Under the pieces are notes generated by a model. That model saw only the letters and a program-made list of their open reading frames with translations, was not told the DNA's origin and did not search any database. Below, one piece after another: positions 1-7,748 of a DNA stretch of 64,000 nt. Numbering within the stretch: the first letter of the stretch is position 1; each line of letters begins with the position of its first letter. Made by a program: the position numbers and the translations under genes. The DNA is from Bacteroidota bacterium (lineage in GTDB: Bacteria; Bacteroidota; Bacteroidia; 2-12-FULL-35-15), in the NCBI GenBank assembly GCA_947469885.1, contig CANIQT010000005.1, positions 62,001 to 126,000 on the forward strand. The letters run 5' to 3'.

Positions 1-156
1 GAGGTAAGGATTATTTTCTAAAATGCCTTTAAAGATTTTTTTTGTGACATAATGTATTTCGGTATCGGGTAGTTGTTGTTTCAGGCAGCGGATAACAGGC
101 GTGGTTAAAACAATATCGCCAATAGAACTGAAACGTATGATGAGTATTTTTTTCAA
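1..156 (-). CDS. Glycosyltransferase family 9 (heptosyltransferase-like), N-terminal fragment
   Basis: This gene is absent from the ORF track because it runs off the left edge. The 52 visible codons read LKKILIIRFSSIGDIVLTTP and continue through VIRCLKQQLPD to the edge. The family hallmark is an N-terminal beta strand followed by R-x-S-S-I-G-D-I-(V/L)-L-T-T-P. Such enzymes usually add heptose or a related sugar to LPS core on the cytoplasmic face of the inner membrane. No in-frame ATG exists before the upstream TGA at 205-207, so TTG at 156-154 is the likely start; the GGAGG upstream belongs to a palindromic repeat. Family call is firm, the sugar specificity cannot be told. Confidence 0.8.
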   Translation of the reverse strand, partial: MKKILIIRFSSIGDIVLTTPVIRCLKQQLPDTEIHYVTKKIFKGILENNPYL

Positions 157-261
157 AGCCCCTCCTAACCTCCCCGAAGGGGAGGAAATATTAGTATAAA
201 ATTGTCAATCTATTTTTTAAAGTACTCTCACCTCCCCTTCGGGGAGGCAGGGTGGGGCTTT
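155..261. repeat. Two inverted copies of the CCTCCCC/GGGGAGG palindromic repeat
   Basis: Two related palindromes face each other between the glycosyltransferase start and the M28 stop. The first has the core CCTCCCCGAAGGGGAGG at 169-185, the second CCTCCCCTTCGGGGAGG at 231-247. Each is flanked on its outer side by AAAGCCCC-type sequence. They belong to the family also seen near 11.74, 15.94, 19.45, 33.43 and 38.66 kb. As RNA they could act as bidirectional terminators, but no clean T run follows. Confidence 0.75.
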
Positions 262-1267
262 ACTTTTCTGTAAACAGAACCTCCAGCAAAAGTTGCCCTA
301 CCATTTTCAATGTGTTTTTATCTATCACATTCATGTTGTCGGAATGTGCATGATGAAAGTAAGGATAGTTATGCCGCTCCACTTCGTAATGCACAATGTC
401 AATACATTTCAGATTAGCAAGCTGATTAATATAAGTATGGTCATCAGTAGTTGGTCCTGTAACTTTGTTGGTAAAATAATTTCCATAACCCATTTGTGCC
501 GCCACTCCCCATACTTTATCCACAATACCCGAAGCATAATCTACAGAAGTTCCTTCCTTTGGAAAAACCGGATTTTTACCACCCACCATGTCCAACAAAA
601 TTCCATAGTTGGCGAAGTAGCCGGGCTTATGTGGGTTCTTAGCCCAATACTGCGAACCAAGACACCAAGTGTCTGCCTGCTCTGGCTCTGTTTGCGATGA
701 TTGTTGTCCGTAATCTTCAATGTCGAAAAAGATAATATCAATTCCTTTTTCAATTTTAGAAATGCTTAATTGCCTTGCCAGCTCCACTAACACTGCCACT
801 CCGCTACCTCCATCATTAGCTCCGTCAAAAGGTTTTGTTTTATTTACAGAATCCAAATCAGCCCAGGGGCGGGTATCCCAATGCGCAGTGAGGAGCACCC
901 TGCTTCCCAAATCAGGTTTGTATTCTGCAATAATATTTTTTAAAACAAATTGTTTGCCGTCATATGTTTTCACGGTTCCATTTTGAACAGATACTTGTAA
1001 GCCATACGATTTTAATTTACCCACCAAATAGTCAGCACACTGTGCATGGGCTTTGGTTCCAGGTATTCTTGGACCAAAATCTACTTGTGCCTTAATACAC
1101 GCAAAAGCTGAATCTGCATTAAAATCAGGAGTTGGAAGCCGAGGTGCTTCTGCAGTTGGAGGCACTTCAACAGGTTGCTTGGTTTCGTTGTTGCACGACA
1201 CAAAAGCGATAGCAGTAACAACAACAAGTGCAATTAGTTTATTCTGGAATTTCCCAAACAGGACCAT
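260..1267 (-). CDS. M28 family zinc peptidase / glutaminyl-cyclase-like lipoprotein
   Basis: The protein has a lipoprotein signal (hydrophobic stretch ending FVSC, Cys at about residue 25), so it should be exported and lipidated. The M28 fold is shown by its metal ligands in order: AHWDTRPW (about 130), DGANDGGSG (about 150), DIEDYG, LLDMVGG, and the C-terminal HHAHSDN. DTWCLGSQYW and the short central region resemble the glutaminyl-peptide cyclotransferase branch of M28, so it could be an aminopeptidase or a cyclase of N-terminal Gln. The ORF overlaps the 3' end of cysS by 29 bp; a start slightly downstream would still leave the signal peptide. It is probably translated with cysS. Confidence 0.85.
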   Translation of the reverse strand: MVLFGKFQNKLIALVVVTAIAFVSCNNETKQPVEVPPTAEAPRLPTPDFNADSAFACIKAQVDFGPRIPGTKAHAQCADYLVGKLKSYGLQVSVQNGTVKTYDGKQFVLKNIIAEYKPDLGSRVLLTAHWDTRPWADLDSVNKTKPFDGANDGGSGVAVLVELARQLSISKIEKGIDIIFFDIEDYGQQSSQTEPEQADTWCLGSQYWAKNPHKPGYFANYGILLDMVGGKNPVFPKEGTSVDYASGIVDKVWGVAAQMGYGNYFTNKVTGPTTDDHTYINQLANLKCIDIVHYEVERHNYPYFHHAHSDNMNVIDKNTLKMVGQLLLEVLFTEK

Positions 1268-2711
1268 CTTTTGTATCTTTAATTAGTATGTTATGTTTAT
1301 TCAAATCATCGCGCAATTTATCGGATGCTACAAAATCCTTTTTTGCTTTAATGTCATTTCTAATATTCAGAATAACTTCCATTGCTCCCTGCAATGCCTT
1401 ATCGGCAGACGAATTGGATGTTTCCGATTTTAACCCCAGCACATCAAACACAAAAGCACGCATTGCGGTTTTTAGTTTTTCTAAATCACCTGCAGTTATT
1501 GTTTCTTTTCCATCGTTCACCGAATTAATAATTCGTGCCCCTTCAAATAAATTGGCAAGTAATATAGGCGCATTAAAATCATCGTTCATTGCATTATAAA
1601 AACTACTCTCTAATTCGGTAATATCAGAAGTAGATGTGGAAGCCGGTTTTAAATTGTCTAATAATTTAACAGCCGCCATTAGCCGTGCATATCCTTTTTC
1701 GGAAGCTTGTAATGCTTCGTTCGAAAAGTCGAGTGTGCTGGTATAATGTGTCTGCATCATAAAAAACTTTACTGCCATCGGGCTGTACCCTTTTTCCAAT
1801 AACGGATGATTGCCTGTAAACAGTTCTTCGGGCGAAAACCCGTTGCCTGCGCTTTTACTCATTCGCACATTGTTTACCGTAAGCATATTGGTGTGCAACC
1901 AATAGTTGACAGGTGATGCATGATTACATGCCTGCGATTGTGCTATTTCATTGGTGTGATGTGTTGCCTGCAAATCCATTCCGCCACCGTGCAAATCAAA
2001 CGTTTCTCCTAAATATTTACTGCTCATTGCCGAACACTCAATGTGCCATCCCGGAAATCCCCAGCCCCAAGGGGCGTTCCACTTCATCAGTGTTTCGGGT
2101 TTAGCTGCAATCCACAAAGCAAAATCTAACCTTCCACGTTTTTCATCTTGTCCACTTAGTTCCCGGGTACCTTCCAACAGGTCTTCCAGCTTACGATTGG
2201 TGAGTTGTCCGTATTGAAATTCTTTATTGTATTTTTCTACATCAAAATAAACAGTGCCATTAATATCGTATGCATAACCGTTAGCAATAATTTCTTTTAT
2301 CATTTCAATCTGCTCCCCAATGTGACCTGTTGCAGTTGGCTCTATGCTTGGCGAAAGGGTATTGAACTCCCGCATTACATCGTGAAAGCCTACGGTGTAT
2401 TTTTGTACAATTTCCATGGGCTCAACTTGTTCCAGCTTTGCTTTTTTTGCAAACTTATCATCTCCTTCATCTCTATCTCCTTCCAAATGCCCGGCATCGG
2501 TTATGTTGCGCACATAACGAACTTTGTAACCTAAATGCAACAGGAAACGATATATTAAATCGAACGAAATAAAAGTGCGGCAGTTGCCCAAATGTACATC
2601 GCTATAAACGGTCGGTCCGCACACGTACATGCCCACTCTGCCGGGATGTATGGGAGTAAATTTTTCTTTGGTTCGCGTAAGAGTATTAAAAATAAATAAA
2701 TCGTTTTGCAT
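1239..2711 (-). CDS. cysS: Cysteinyl-tRNA synthetase
   Basis: A class I aminoacyl-tRNA synthetase that charges tRNA-Cys in the cytoplasm. The N-terminus shows the family motif MYVCGPTVYSDVHLGN (HIGH-type HLGN) and the zinc-site cysteine in CGPTVY. The second part has WHIECSAM and the KMSKS loop as RMSKSAGN. Full family length at 490 residues. The track begins at a TTG at 2723; I prefer the ATG at 2711 because MQNDLFIFNTLTR matches the usual start of the family. It lies 13 bp after the MORN-protein stop and overlaps the following M28 gene, so the three are probably one transcript. Confidence 0.97.
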   Translation of the reverse strand: MQNDLFIFNTLTRTKEKFTPIHPGRVGMYVCGPTVYSDVHLGNCRTFISFDLIYRFLLHLGYKVRYVRNITDAGHLEGDRDEGDDKFAKKAKLEQVEPMEIVQKYTVGFHDVMREFNTLSPSIEPTATGHIGEQIEMIKEIIANGYAYDINGTVYFDVEKYNKEFQYGQLTNRKLEDLLEGTRELSGQDEKRGRLDFALWIAAKPETLMKWNAPWGWGFPGWHIECSAMSSKYLGETFDLHGGGMDLQATHHTNEIAQSQACNHASPVNYWLHTNMLTVNNVRMSKSAGNGFSPEELFTGNHPLLEKGYSPMAVKFFMMQTHYTSTLDFSNEALQASEKGYARLMAAVKLLDNLKPASTSTSDITELESSFYNAMNDDFNAPILLANLFEGARIINSVNDGKETITAGDLEKLKTAMRAFVFDVLGLKSETSNSSADKALQGAMEVILNIRNDIKAKKDFVASDKLRDDLNKHNILIKDTKDGPVWEIPE

Positions 2712-2724
2712 AAGGAGGGTCAAA

Positions 2725-3609
2725 TTATTTTTCGTCTTCTATAATAGCATCACCCACATAATGGCTGCCTTTGTAAATAGCAATGCGGGTTAACAGCCCA
2801 TCTTGATTATAGAAATAAACCTTTCCTTCCACCAATTTGTAATCGTGAAACATACCATCTTTCGACACTTGCCTGTTTGCATTATACAACTTCCAAATGC
2901 CTTCGCCACTAAATGGTTTTCCCATATTATCCTTTTCTGTTTTCTGTGGAATAACTGGGGGCGACACTATTTTTTCTTCGGGAGTTTTAGCAACCACAGG
3001 CTTTTTAGGCTCATACGTTTTTGAAGTTGCGGCATCATACACACCATCATTAAAGTTTTTTTCTTCTCTTATATCACCGTTTTCGTAATATTCTTTTACA
3101 ATTCCTGCTTCTTTGCCTCCTGCCCAATTGCCTTCTATCATTATCTGTCCGCTTTCGTAATAATATTTTTGTTCGCCTTCGCGTTTGCCTCCTGCTGTAA
3201 ATTTAAACTCCTGCTGCACCTGTCCGTTTTCGTAATACAACTTGTAATCGCCCACCCACCGTGCCATTTGCCACAAGCCTTCTTCTTTTATCTTTCCGTT
3301 ATCGTGATACATAATGGCATATCCGTTTGGCCGGCCTCCTTCAAAAGTAATTTTACTTTTCAGTGCCGTGTTCGGATAATATTCTTTCCAGATGCCTGTT
3401 TTTTTTCCATCCACATACATTCCTTCTTCCACTTTCTGGTCATCGCTATAGCTGGCTTTGTGTGCCATTTTGCCAGTGATAATCCACTTGCCTTGCTTTT
3501 TATCGTTGACATCGGTTACGTTTATCGAATCGGTATCGGGCATCAAAAAAGCATAAGAACCAGCTATTTTGAAAAGAATAAATAAAGAAACTAAAACTAT
3601 TTTTTTCAT
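2725..3609 (-). CDS. Secreted MORN-variant repeat protein (YwqK-like)
   Basis: A 294-residue protein with a signal peptide (MKKIVLVSLFILFKIAGSYA). It then carries at least five repeats of the MORN-variant type: G-x-W-x-x-Y-Y-x-N-G-x-x-x-x-E-x-x-(F/Y)-x-x-G-x-x-x-G. Examples are KTGIWKEYYPN, WVGDYKLYYENGQ and KEAGIVKEYYENGD. A proline-rich linker (KKPVVAKTPEEK) precedes one last repeat. In Bacteroidota such proteins are often labelled YwqK-type antitoxins, but nothing here supports a toxin-antitoxin role. More likely it is a periplasmic or surface protein of unknown partner. It is the first gene of the cysS unit. Confidence 0.75.
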   Translation of the reverse strand: MKKIVLVSLFILFKIAGSYAFLMPDTDSINVTDVNDKKQGKWIITGKMAHKASYSDDQKVEEGMYVDGKKTGIWKEYYPNTALKSKITFEGGRPNGYAIMYHDNGKIKEEGLWQMARWVGDYKLYYENGQVQQEFKFTAGGKREGEQKYYYESGQIMIEGNWAGGKEAGIVKEYYENGDIREEKNFNDGVYDAATSKTYEPKKPVVAKTPEEKIVSPPVIPQKTEKDNMGKPFSGEGIWKLYNANRQVSKDGMFHDYKLVEGKVYFYNQDGLLTRIAIYKGSHYVGDAIIEDEK

Positions 3610-3678
3610 TCAATAAAATTTAACGGGGATAAAGTTAGAATAAATTTTTCTTGTGCAAACATCCATGTTGTTTTACGG

Positions 3679-4644
3679 CTAAGATGCTGTTATGGTTTCA
3701 GCTTTTATTCTTTTCAAATTCATAAACATATCATCCGTCATTTGTTTCAAATCGTAATCAGGTTTCCAGCCCCAGTCTTTCGAAGCTTCCGAAGCATCAA
3801 TGCTTTGGGGCCAGCTATCTGCTATTTGTTGCCGACTATCAGGTTTATAACTGATACTGAAATCAGGCACATGTTTTTTTATTTCTTCTGCAATTTGTTT
3901 TGGCGAAAAACTAAATCCCGCCAGGTTATAACTCGACCGTATTTTTATTTTATCAGCATCTGCCTGCATAATGCCTATGGTTGCTTTTATAGCATCTGGC
4001 ATATACATCATAGGGAGTGTGGTGTTTTCCGACAAAAAACATTCGTACGTTCCTGTTTTCAATGCTTCGTGAAAAATATGAACAGCATAATCCGTTGTTC
4101 CTCCTCCGGGGGTACTCTGCCACCCAATTAAGCCTGGATAGCGCAAACTACGAACATCCACATTAAACTTTTTATGATAATATTCGCACCACCGCTCGCC
4201 TGCTTGTTTGCTTATGCCATATACTGTTGATGGTTCCATTATGGTAAACTGCGGTGTGTTTTCTCGTGGAGTATTAGGTCCGAAAACAGCAATAGAACTA
4301 GGCCAATAAATGCGGTCTATTATTTTTTCTTTTGCCAAATCCAATACATTAAACAAGCCCTGCATGTTGAGTTCCCATCCCAACTTAGGCATTTTTTCGG
4401 CTGTGGCAGAAAGTAATGCAGCTAACAAATACACTTGATTTATATCGTGTCGTGTTACTATTTCGCCCAGCTGGCGGGTGTTCATCACATCCATTATTTC
4501 AAAAGGTCCTTCTTTTGCCTGGTTAGCTGGGTTAATATCCGATGCTACTACATTGTCGGTTCCATAAACCGCACGCAAACTTTGAACCAGCTCAGTGCCT
4601 ATTTGCCCTGACGAGCCTATTACTAATATTTTATCTTGTTTCAT
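3679..4644 (-). CDS. NAD-dependent epimerase/dehydratase, SDR-type L-threonine 3-dehydrogenase-like
   Basis: An extended short-chain dehydrogenase. The Rossmann motif is GSSGQIG at residues 9-15 and the catalytic Tyr/Lys are in VYGISKQAG (about 140-150). The neighbouring PSSIAVFGP serine strand and the SLRYPGLIGW plus PGGGTTDYA segments are typical of the SDR-type L-threonine 3-dehydrogenases described in Flavobacterium-like bacteria. These oxidise threonine to 2-amino-3-ketobutyrate with NAD. No 2-amino-3-ketobutyrate CoA-ligase (kbl) gene lies nearby, so the substrate is an inference from sequence alone. It may be co-transcribed with the AAA ATPase gene 23 bp upstream. Confidence 0.8.
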   Translation of the reverse strand: MKQDKILVIGSSGQIGTELVQSLRAVYGTDNVVASDINPANQAKEGPFEIMDVMNTRQLGEIVTRHDINQVYLLAALLSATAEKMPKLGWELNMQGLFNVLDLAKEKIIDRIYWPSSIAVFGPNTPRENTPQFTIMEPSTVYGISKQAGERWCEYYHKKFNVDVRSLRYPGLIGWQSTPGGGTTDYAVHIFHEALKTGTYECFLSENTTLPMMYMPDAIKATIGIMQADADKIKIRSSYNLAGFSFSPKQIAEEIKKHVPDFSISYKPDSRQQIADSWPQSIDASEASKDWGWKPDYDLKQMTDDMFMNLKRIKAETITAS

Positions 4645-4667
4645 AAACCAAAATTACAAATTACTAA

Positions 4668-5786
4668 TTACTTTTTACTACTTACTTTAAATCCTATTTT
4701 CTGACTATTGTCTGACGAATAATTTTTTTCATCCTGATTAAATAATTCAGCGAGAATAGTAGGCGCTTCAATTTTTGTTTTGAAACCAATTGAATCCGAC
4801 AGCGCCTGTGCCTTTTTTTGTTCTAGTTCTTTAAACTCGTATTTAGCTATCAACCTGCCTTTGCGAAGCAAAGCTTTATCAATATGCGACACATCGGTGT
4901 TGAAGGAGCAGATGAGTTGTATTTTCAAACAATCAGCAAGCAAGCCATCAGTAAGGTTTAGCAAGTTGCTCATTGCCGAATCGCCTCCGCCTTTGCGCTC
5001 TTCTATCACATTTTCGGCATCTTCCAAAATAATTACCGTGTTCGGATAATTTGCCAAAATGCCCACAAAATCGGGCGAAGAAATTTTGTGCATCATGTCG
5101 GGTGATAAGAAAATCATTTTTTTATTAACCTGCGAAGTTAAATAACGGATGTAAGAAGTCTTGCCTGTTCCAGCTTTTCCATGAAGCAACACCAATCCCT
5201 TGTCGTTCTCCGTATTCAGCCGTTTAATAATCACTTCACTTACTTCTTCAAAATCATCGTTGTATTGTTTTTTGATGTCTATTTCCTGTTTTTTGATGGC
5301 AAAAGAGTTGATGTCGTAACCTCCAAATTCTTCCAATTGAAGCAAATGTATTTTGCCCATGTGACTTGTTTTGGTGTAAAACTTTTTTATCAGTTCTTCC
5401 AGTTCTTTTAGTTCACTTTCGGCAATGTCGGGTGTATAAAGTACTTCGGTGGCAGGACTGTCGTGAGTTCCCGGATTAAAAAAAACATGAAGATTTTTTT
5501 TAATCGGAATAATAACCGATTGATACTCGTATTTGTTTCCATCAAAATCCCATGTTTTGGACAGTATCAAATCGTTTTCGGTCAGTTCATATTTTTCGTA
5601 CAGCGATTTTAGTAATTCCGATTTGTCAATATTCAGAAAATTAATTTTGCTCGGCATCTCCCTGTTCAACATAAAAAACAGGTTGTACGGCTGCACAAAT
5701 CGTGCGGTGTCGTAAGTGTCGTTTGGTCCTTCGGGCGAAACCAATCTCCTGGATGCTGGTTTTACAGTGTTGTTGTTTTCTGACAT
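4668..5786 (-). CDS. AAA family ATPase
   Basis: The C-terminal half is a single AAA module: Walker A LHGKAGTGKTS (about residue 203), Walker B VIILEDAEN (about 253), sensor-1 CSFNTD, and the arginine-finger or sensor-2 region ALLRKGRL. The first 180 residues match no domain I can name; they end in a helical stretch before the ATPase. The architecture recalls small BCS1/FtsH-like AAA proteins that remodel a protein substrate, but no transmembrane helix or protease domain is present. Substrate and partner are unknown. A TAnnTTTG promoter box lies 24 bp upstream of the start. Confidence 0.8.
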   Translation of the reverse strand: MSENNNTVKPASRRLVSPEGPNDTYDTARFVQPYNLFFMLNREMPSKINFLNIDKSELLKSLYEKYELTENDLILSKTWDFDGNKYEYQSVIIPIKKNLHVFFNPGTHDSPATEVLYTPDIAESELKELEELIKKFYTKTSHMGKIHLLQLEEFGGYDINSFAIKKQEIDIKKQYNDDFEEVSEVIIKRLNTENDKGLVLLHGKAGTGKTSYIRYLTSQVNKKMIFLSPDMMHKISSPDFVGILANYPNTVIILEDAENVIEERKGGGDSAMSNLLNLTDGLLADCLKIQLICSFNTDVSHIDKALLRKGRLIAKYEFKELEQKKAQALSDSIGFKTKIEAPTILAELFNQDEKNYSSDNSQKIGFKVSSKK

Positions 5787-5809
5787 AGAAATTAAATTTT
5801 TGTGAAGCG

Positions 5810-5817
5810 CAAAAGTA
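5810..5817 (-). promoter_or_regulatory. Bacteroidota -7 box of the AAA ATPase gene
   Basis: Read on the minus strand this is TACTTTTG, matching the Bacteroidota -7 consensus TAnnTTTG, 23 bp before the ATG of the AAA gene. No clear -33 TTG is present. Confidence 0.5.
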
Positions 5818-5913
5818 GGAAAAGAAACGGAGGGTAAATTAAATGAAATGCACTTTAATAAATGAACAAGTTTTCTGAGTGAGTTGATAAAAAGATGTTG
5901 GTGTCTGCCAAAA

Positions 5914-6150
5914 TCATTCTCTGGTTTTATTTATGTGATGTTGCAAACTAACACCATTAAATTCGTTTTTTAATTCTTTCAAACCACCTTCCCACGAAAA
6001 GTTTAATGATTTCTTTTTGGTGGTTTCCTCTACCGTTTTTTCTTCCCACATCACAATAACTTTTACTTCCTTGTTTTTTATTTCGGGGTTGTCTTTTGGT
6101 ATTTCTATTGTCCCATTATGGGTGGTGGTATTAAATTCTAATCTTTTCAT
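5914..6150 (-). CDS. Orphan VapB/DUF2281-like antitoxin
   Basis: A 78-residue protein beginning MKRLEFNTTTHNGTIEIPKD, then a strand VKVIVMWEE, a basic linker KKKSL, and an end FNGVSLQHHINKTRE. From memory this layout, a short beta-rich N-terminus followed by a tail that would wrap a toxin, matches Bacteroidota antitoxins usually followed at once by a PIN-domain (VapC) toxin gene. Here the next minus-strand gene is the AAA ATPase and the 127-bp gap has no PIN remnant that I can read. So this is an orphan antitoxin or an antitoxin-like regulator. A TATCTTTG box lies just upstream. Confidence 0.6.
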   Translation of the reverse strand: MKRLEFNTTTHNGTIEIPKDNPEIKNKEVKVIVMWEEKTVEETTKKKSLNFSWEGGLKELKNEFNGVSLQHHINKTRE

Positions 6151-6164
6151 AAGGTAATTTTTTA

Positions 6165-6172
6165 CAAAGATA
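6165..6172 (-). promoter_or_regulatory. -7 box of the antitoxin-like gene
   Basis: The minus strand reads TATCTTTG, 14 bp before the ATG of the small antitoxin-like gene. It supports transcription of that gene from its own promoter. Confidence 0.5.
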
Positions 6173-6270
6173 CTGATTACTGTATTATTATTTTCCTCTT
6201 CACCACATTTTTCTTCTCATCCTTGTTGGTGTTCCATTTTTCTCTCTTTAAAATTTGCAGAAAGCCTGCC

Positions 6271-6296
6271 TTTGTTGGTGTTTTTTCACCAACAAA
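6271..6296. repeat. TTGTTGGTG / CACCAACAA hairpin repeat, copy 1
   Basis: A perfect 10-bp inverted repeat (TTTGTTGGTG / CACCAACAAA) with a 6-base T loop, just after the stop of the RCC1-protein gene. Related hairpins lie at 38217, 38319 and 63593. A half copy (TTGTTGGTGTTCCA) lies about 50 bp to the left. It may help end the RCC1 transcript. Confidence 0.75.
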
Positions 6297-6323
6297 CGCT
6301 GTAAGTTTTATTTCCATTGCTAT

Positions 6324-7748
6324 TTATTCCTTCACAAACTTCTTCCTCTTTATCCCTTTCTCTGTTTTTACCTCCACAAAATACAAACCTTTTGCCAAAT
6401 TTCCAACATCAATACCTGCACTTTTACTATTGACCAATGACCAATCACTAATGACCACCTCCCCAAGTATATTCAATATTCTTATCCCTTTAATTCCTAA
6501 TTCATCAATCCTAATTCCTAATTGCGAAGTACATGGGTTTGGGTATATATTTATTTCCTCGACCTCATTATTTATTTCCTCCACGCCTAATAATATACAT
6601 AAATTATTTACTTGCACAGGCACACTATCACACATACATCCGGCTGTGCTCCAAGTGCCATTGCCTAATTGTCCATAACCATTTCCTCCCCATGACCATA
6701 ATGTGCCATCACTTTTTAATGCTAGTGAATGCCCTGAACCGCAAGCAATAGATACAATACTTGTTAATCCTACAACTGGCACGGGATTAGGATTTAGAAA
6801 TATTGTTGTTCCATCACCTAGTACACCACTTCCTCCATATCCCCAAGCTAACACCGTGCTGTCTGCTTTAAGAGCAATAGTATTTACAGCCCCACACGCA
6901 ATTGATTTGATTCCAAAAAGTGTGTTATTCTGAGTTGGGGGAGAGCTACAATAAAAAACACTTCCTAACCCCATCTGACCTGATGTATTATCTCCTTTTC
7001 CCCATACAGTACCATCATTTTTTATTGCAAAATAATGCCTCCAACCACAAGAAATGGAAACGATATTTTGAAGAGAGGTGTCAAGCAAAGGTTCTATAAA
7101 GTTTCCACCACCGCCACCACCAATTTGACAATAATCGTCATAGCCCCAAGCCCAAACAGTTCCATCATTTTTTAATGCTATTGAAAATTCTTGCCCTGCA
7201 CCAATGGCTATAATATTTGTTAATAAATGTACCTTTGCAGGATATAAGGTGTCTTGCAGACTACCAATTCCAAGTTGACCATTATAATTTTTACCCCATG
7301 CCCATACTGTCCCATCGTTTTTTAGAGCAATTGAATGATTCAAACCAGCTGAAATGGCAATAATACCAGATAGTCCGATTATTTGTGTTGGAATATTATT
7401 ATGAAAAGTTTGAGTTCCATTTCCCAATTGACCTTTATTATTTGCGCCCCATGCCCACACAGTACCGTCATTTTTTAAAGCAAGGGTATGTGCATTCCCT
7501 CCTGAAATAGCAATAATACCAGTAATTCCATTCACCTGAACAGGAATATTTCTATTCAATGTATCTCCATTTCCTAATTGACCAGACACGTTAAGTCCCC
7601 ATGCCATTGCAGTATTATCGTTGCAAATAGAAAGAGAATGTGCCCCACCACCTGAAATTACTTGTGCTGAAATAGGGATAACAAAAAACAAAATAAGAAT
7701 TCCAGGAAGTCTTGCAATTCTTATTTTGTTAATAATGTTCTTATTCAT
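6324..7748 (-). CDS. Secreted RCC1-repeat beta-propeller with T9SS sorting domain
   Basis: After a signal anchor (residues about 12-30), the protein has about seven RCC1-type repeats. The repeat unit reads G-x-x-H-(S/T)-(L/I)-A-L-K-N-D-G-T-V-W-A-W-G-x-N-x-x-G-Q-L-G-N-G and should fold into a seven-bladed propeller. The last 75 residues start IYPNPCTSQ and end GLYFVEVKTEKGIKRKKFVKE, a type A T9SS sorting domain, so the product is cell-surface attached or released. Ligand unknown. The sorting domain contains translated low-complexity repeats (ELGI..DELGI and DWSLV). The ATG overlaps the stop of the 1304-residue gene by 8 bp, so the two are co-translated partners. Confidence 0.85.
   Translation of the reverse strand: MNKNIINKIRIARLPGILILFFVIPISAQVISGGGAHSLSICNDNTAMAWGLNVSGQLGNGDTLNRNIPVQVNGITGIIAISGGNAHTLALKNDGTVWAWGANNKGQLGNGTQTFHNNIPTQIIGLSGIIAISAGLNHSIALKNDGTVWAWGKNYNGQLGIGSLQDTLYPAKVHLLTNIIAIGAGQEFSIALKNDGTVWAWGYDDYCQIGGGGGGNFIEPLLDTSLQNIVSISCGWRHYFAIKNDGTVWGKGDNTSGQMGLGSVFYCSSPPTQNNTLFGIKSIACGAVNTIALKADSTVLAWGYGGSGVLGDGTTIFLNPNPVPVVGLTSIVSIACGSGHSLALKSDGTLWSWGGNGYGQLGNGTWSTAGCMCDSVPVQVNNLCILLGVEEINNEVEEINIYPNPCTSQLGIRIDELGIKGIRILNILGEVVISDWSLVNSKSAGIDVGNLAKGLYFVEVKTEKGIKRKKFVKE

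Noticed and set aside
2725-3609. MORN-type protein as a toxin-antitoxin component
   Set aside because: It has a signal peptide and no toxin partner; the antitoxin label of the family is an annotation habit.
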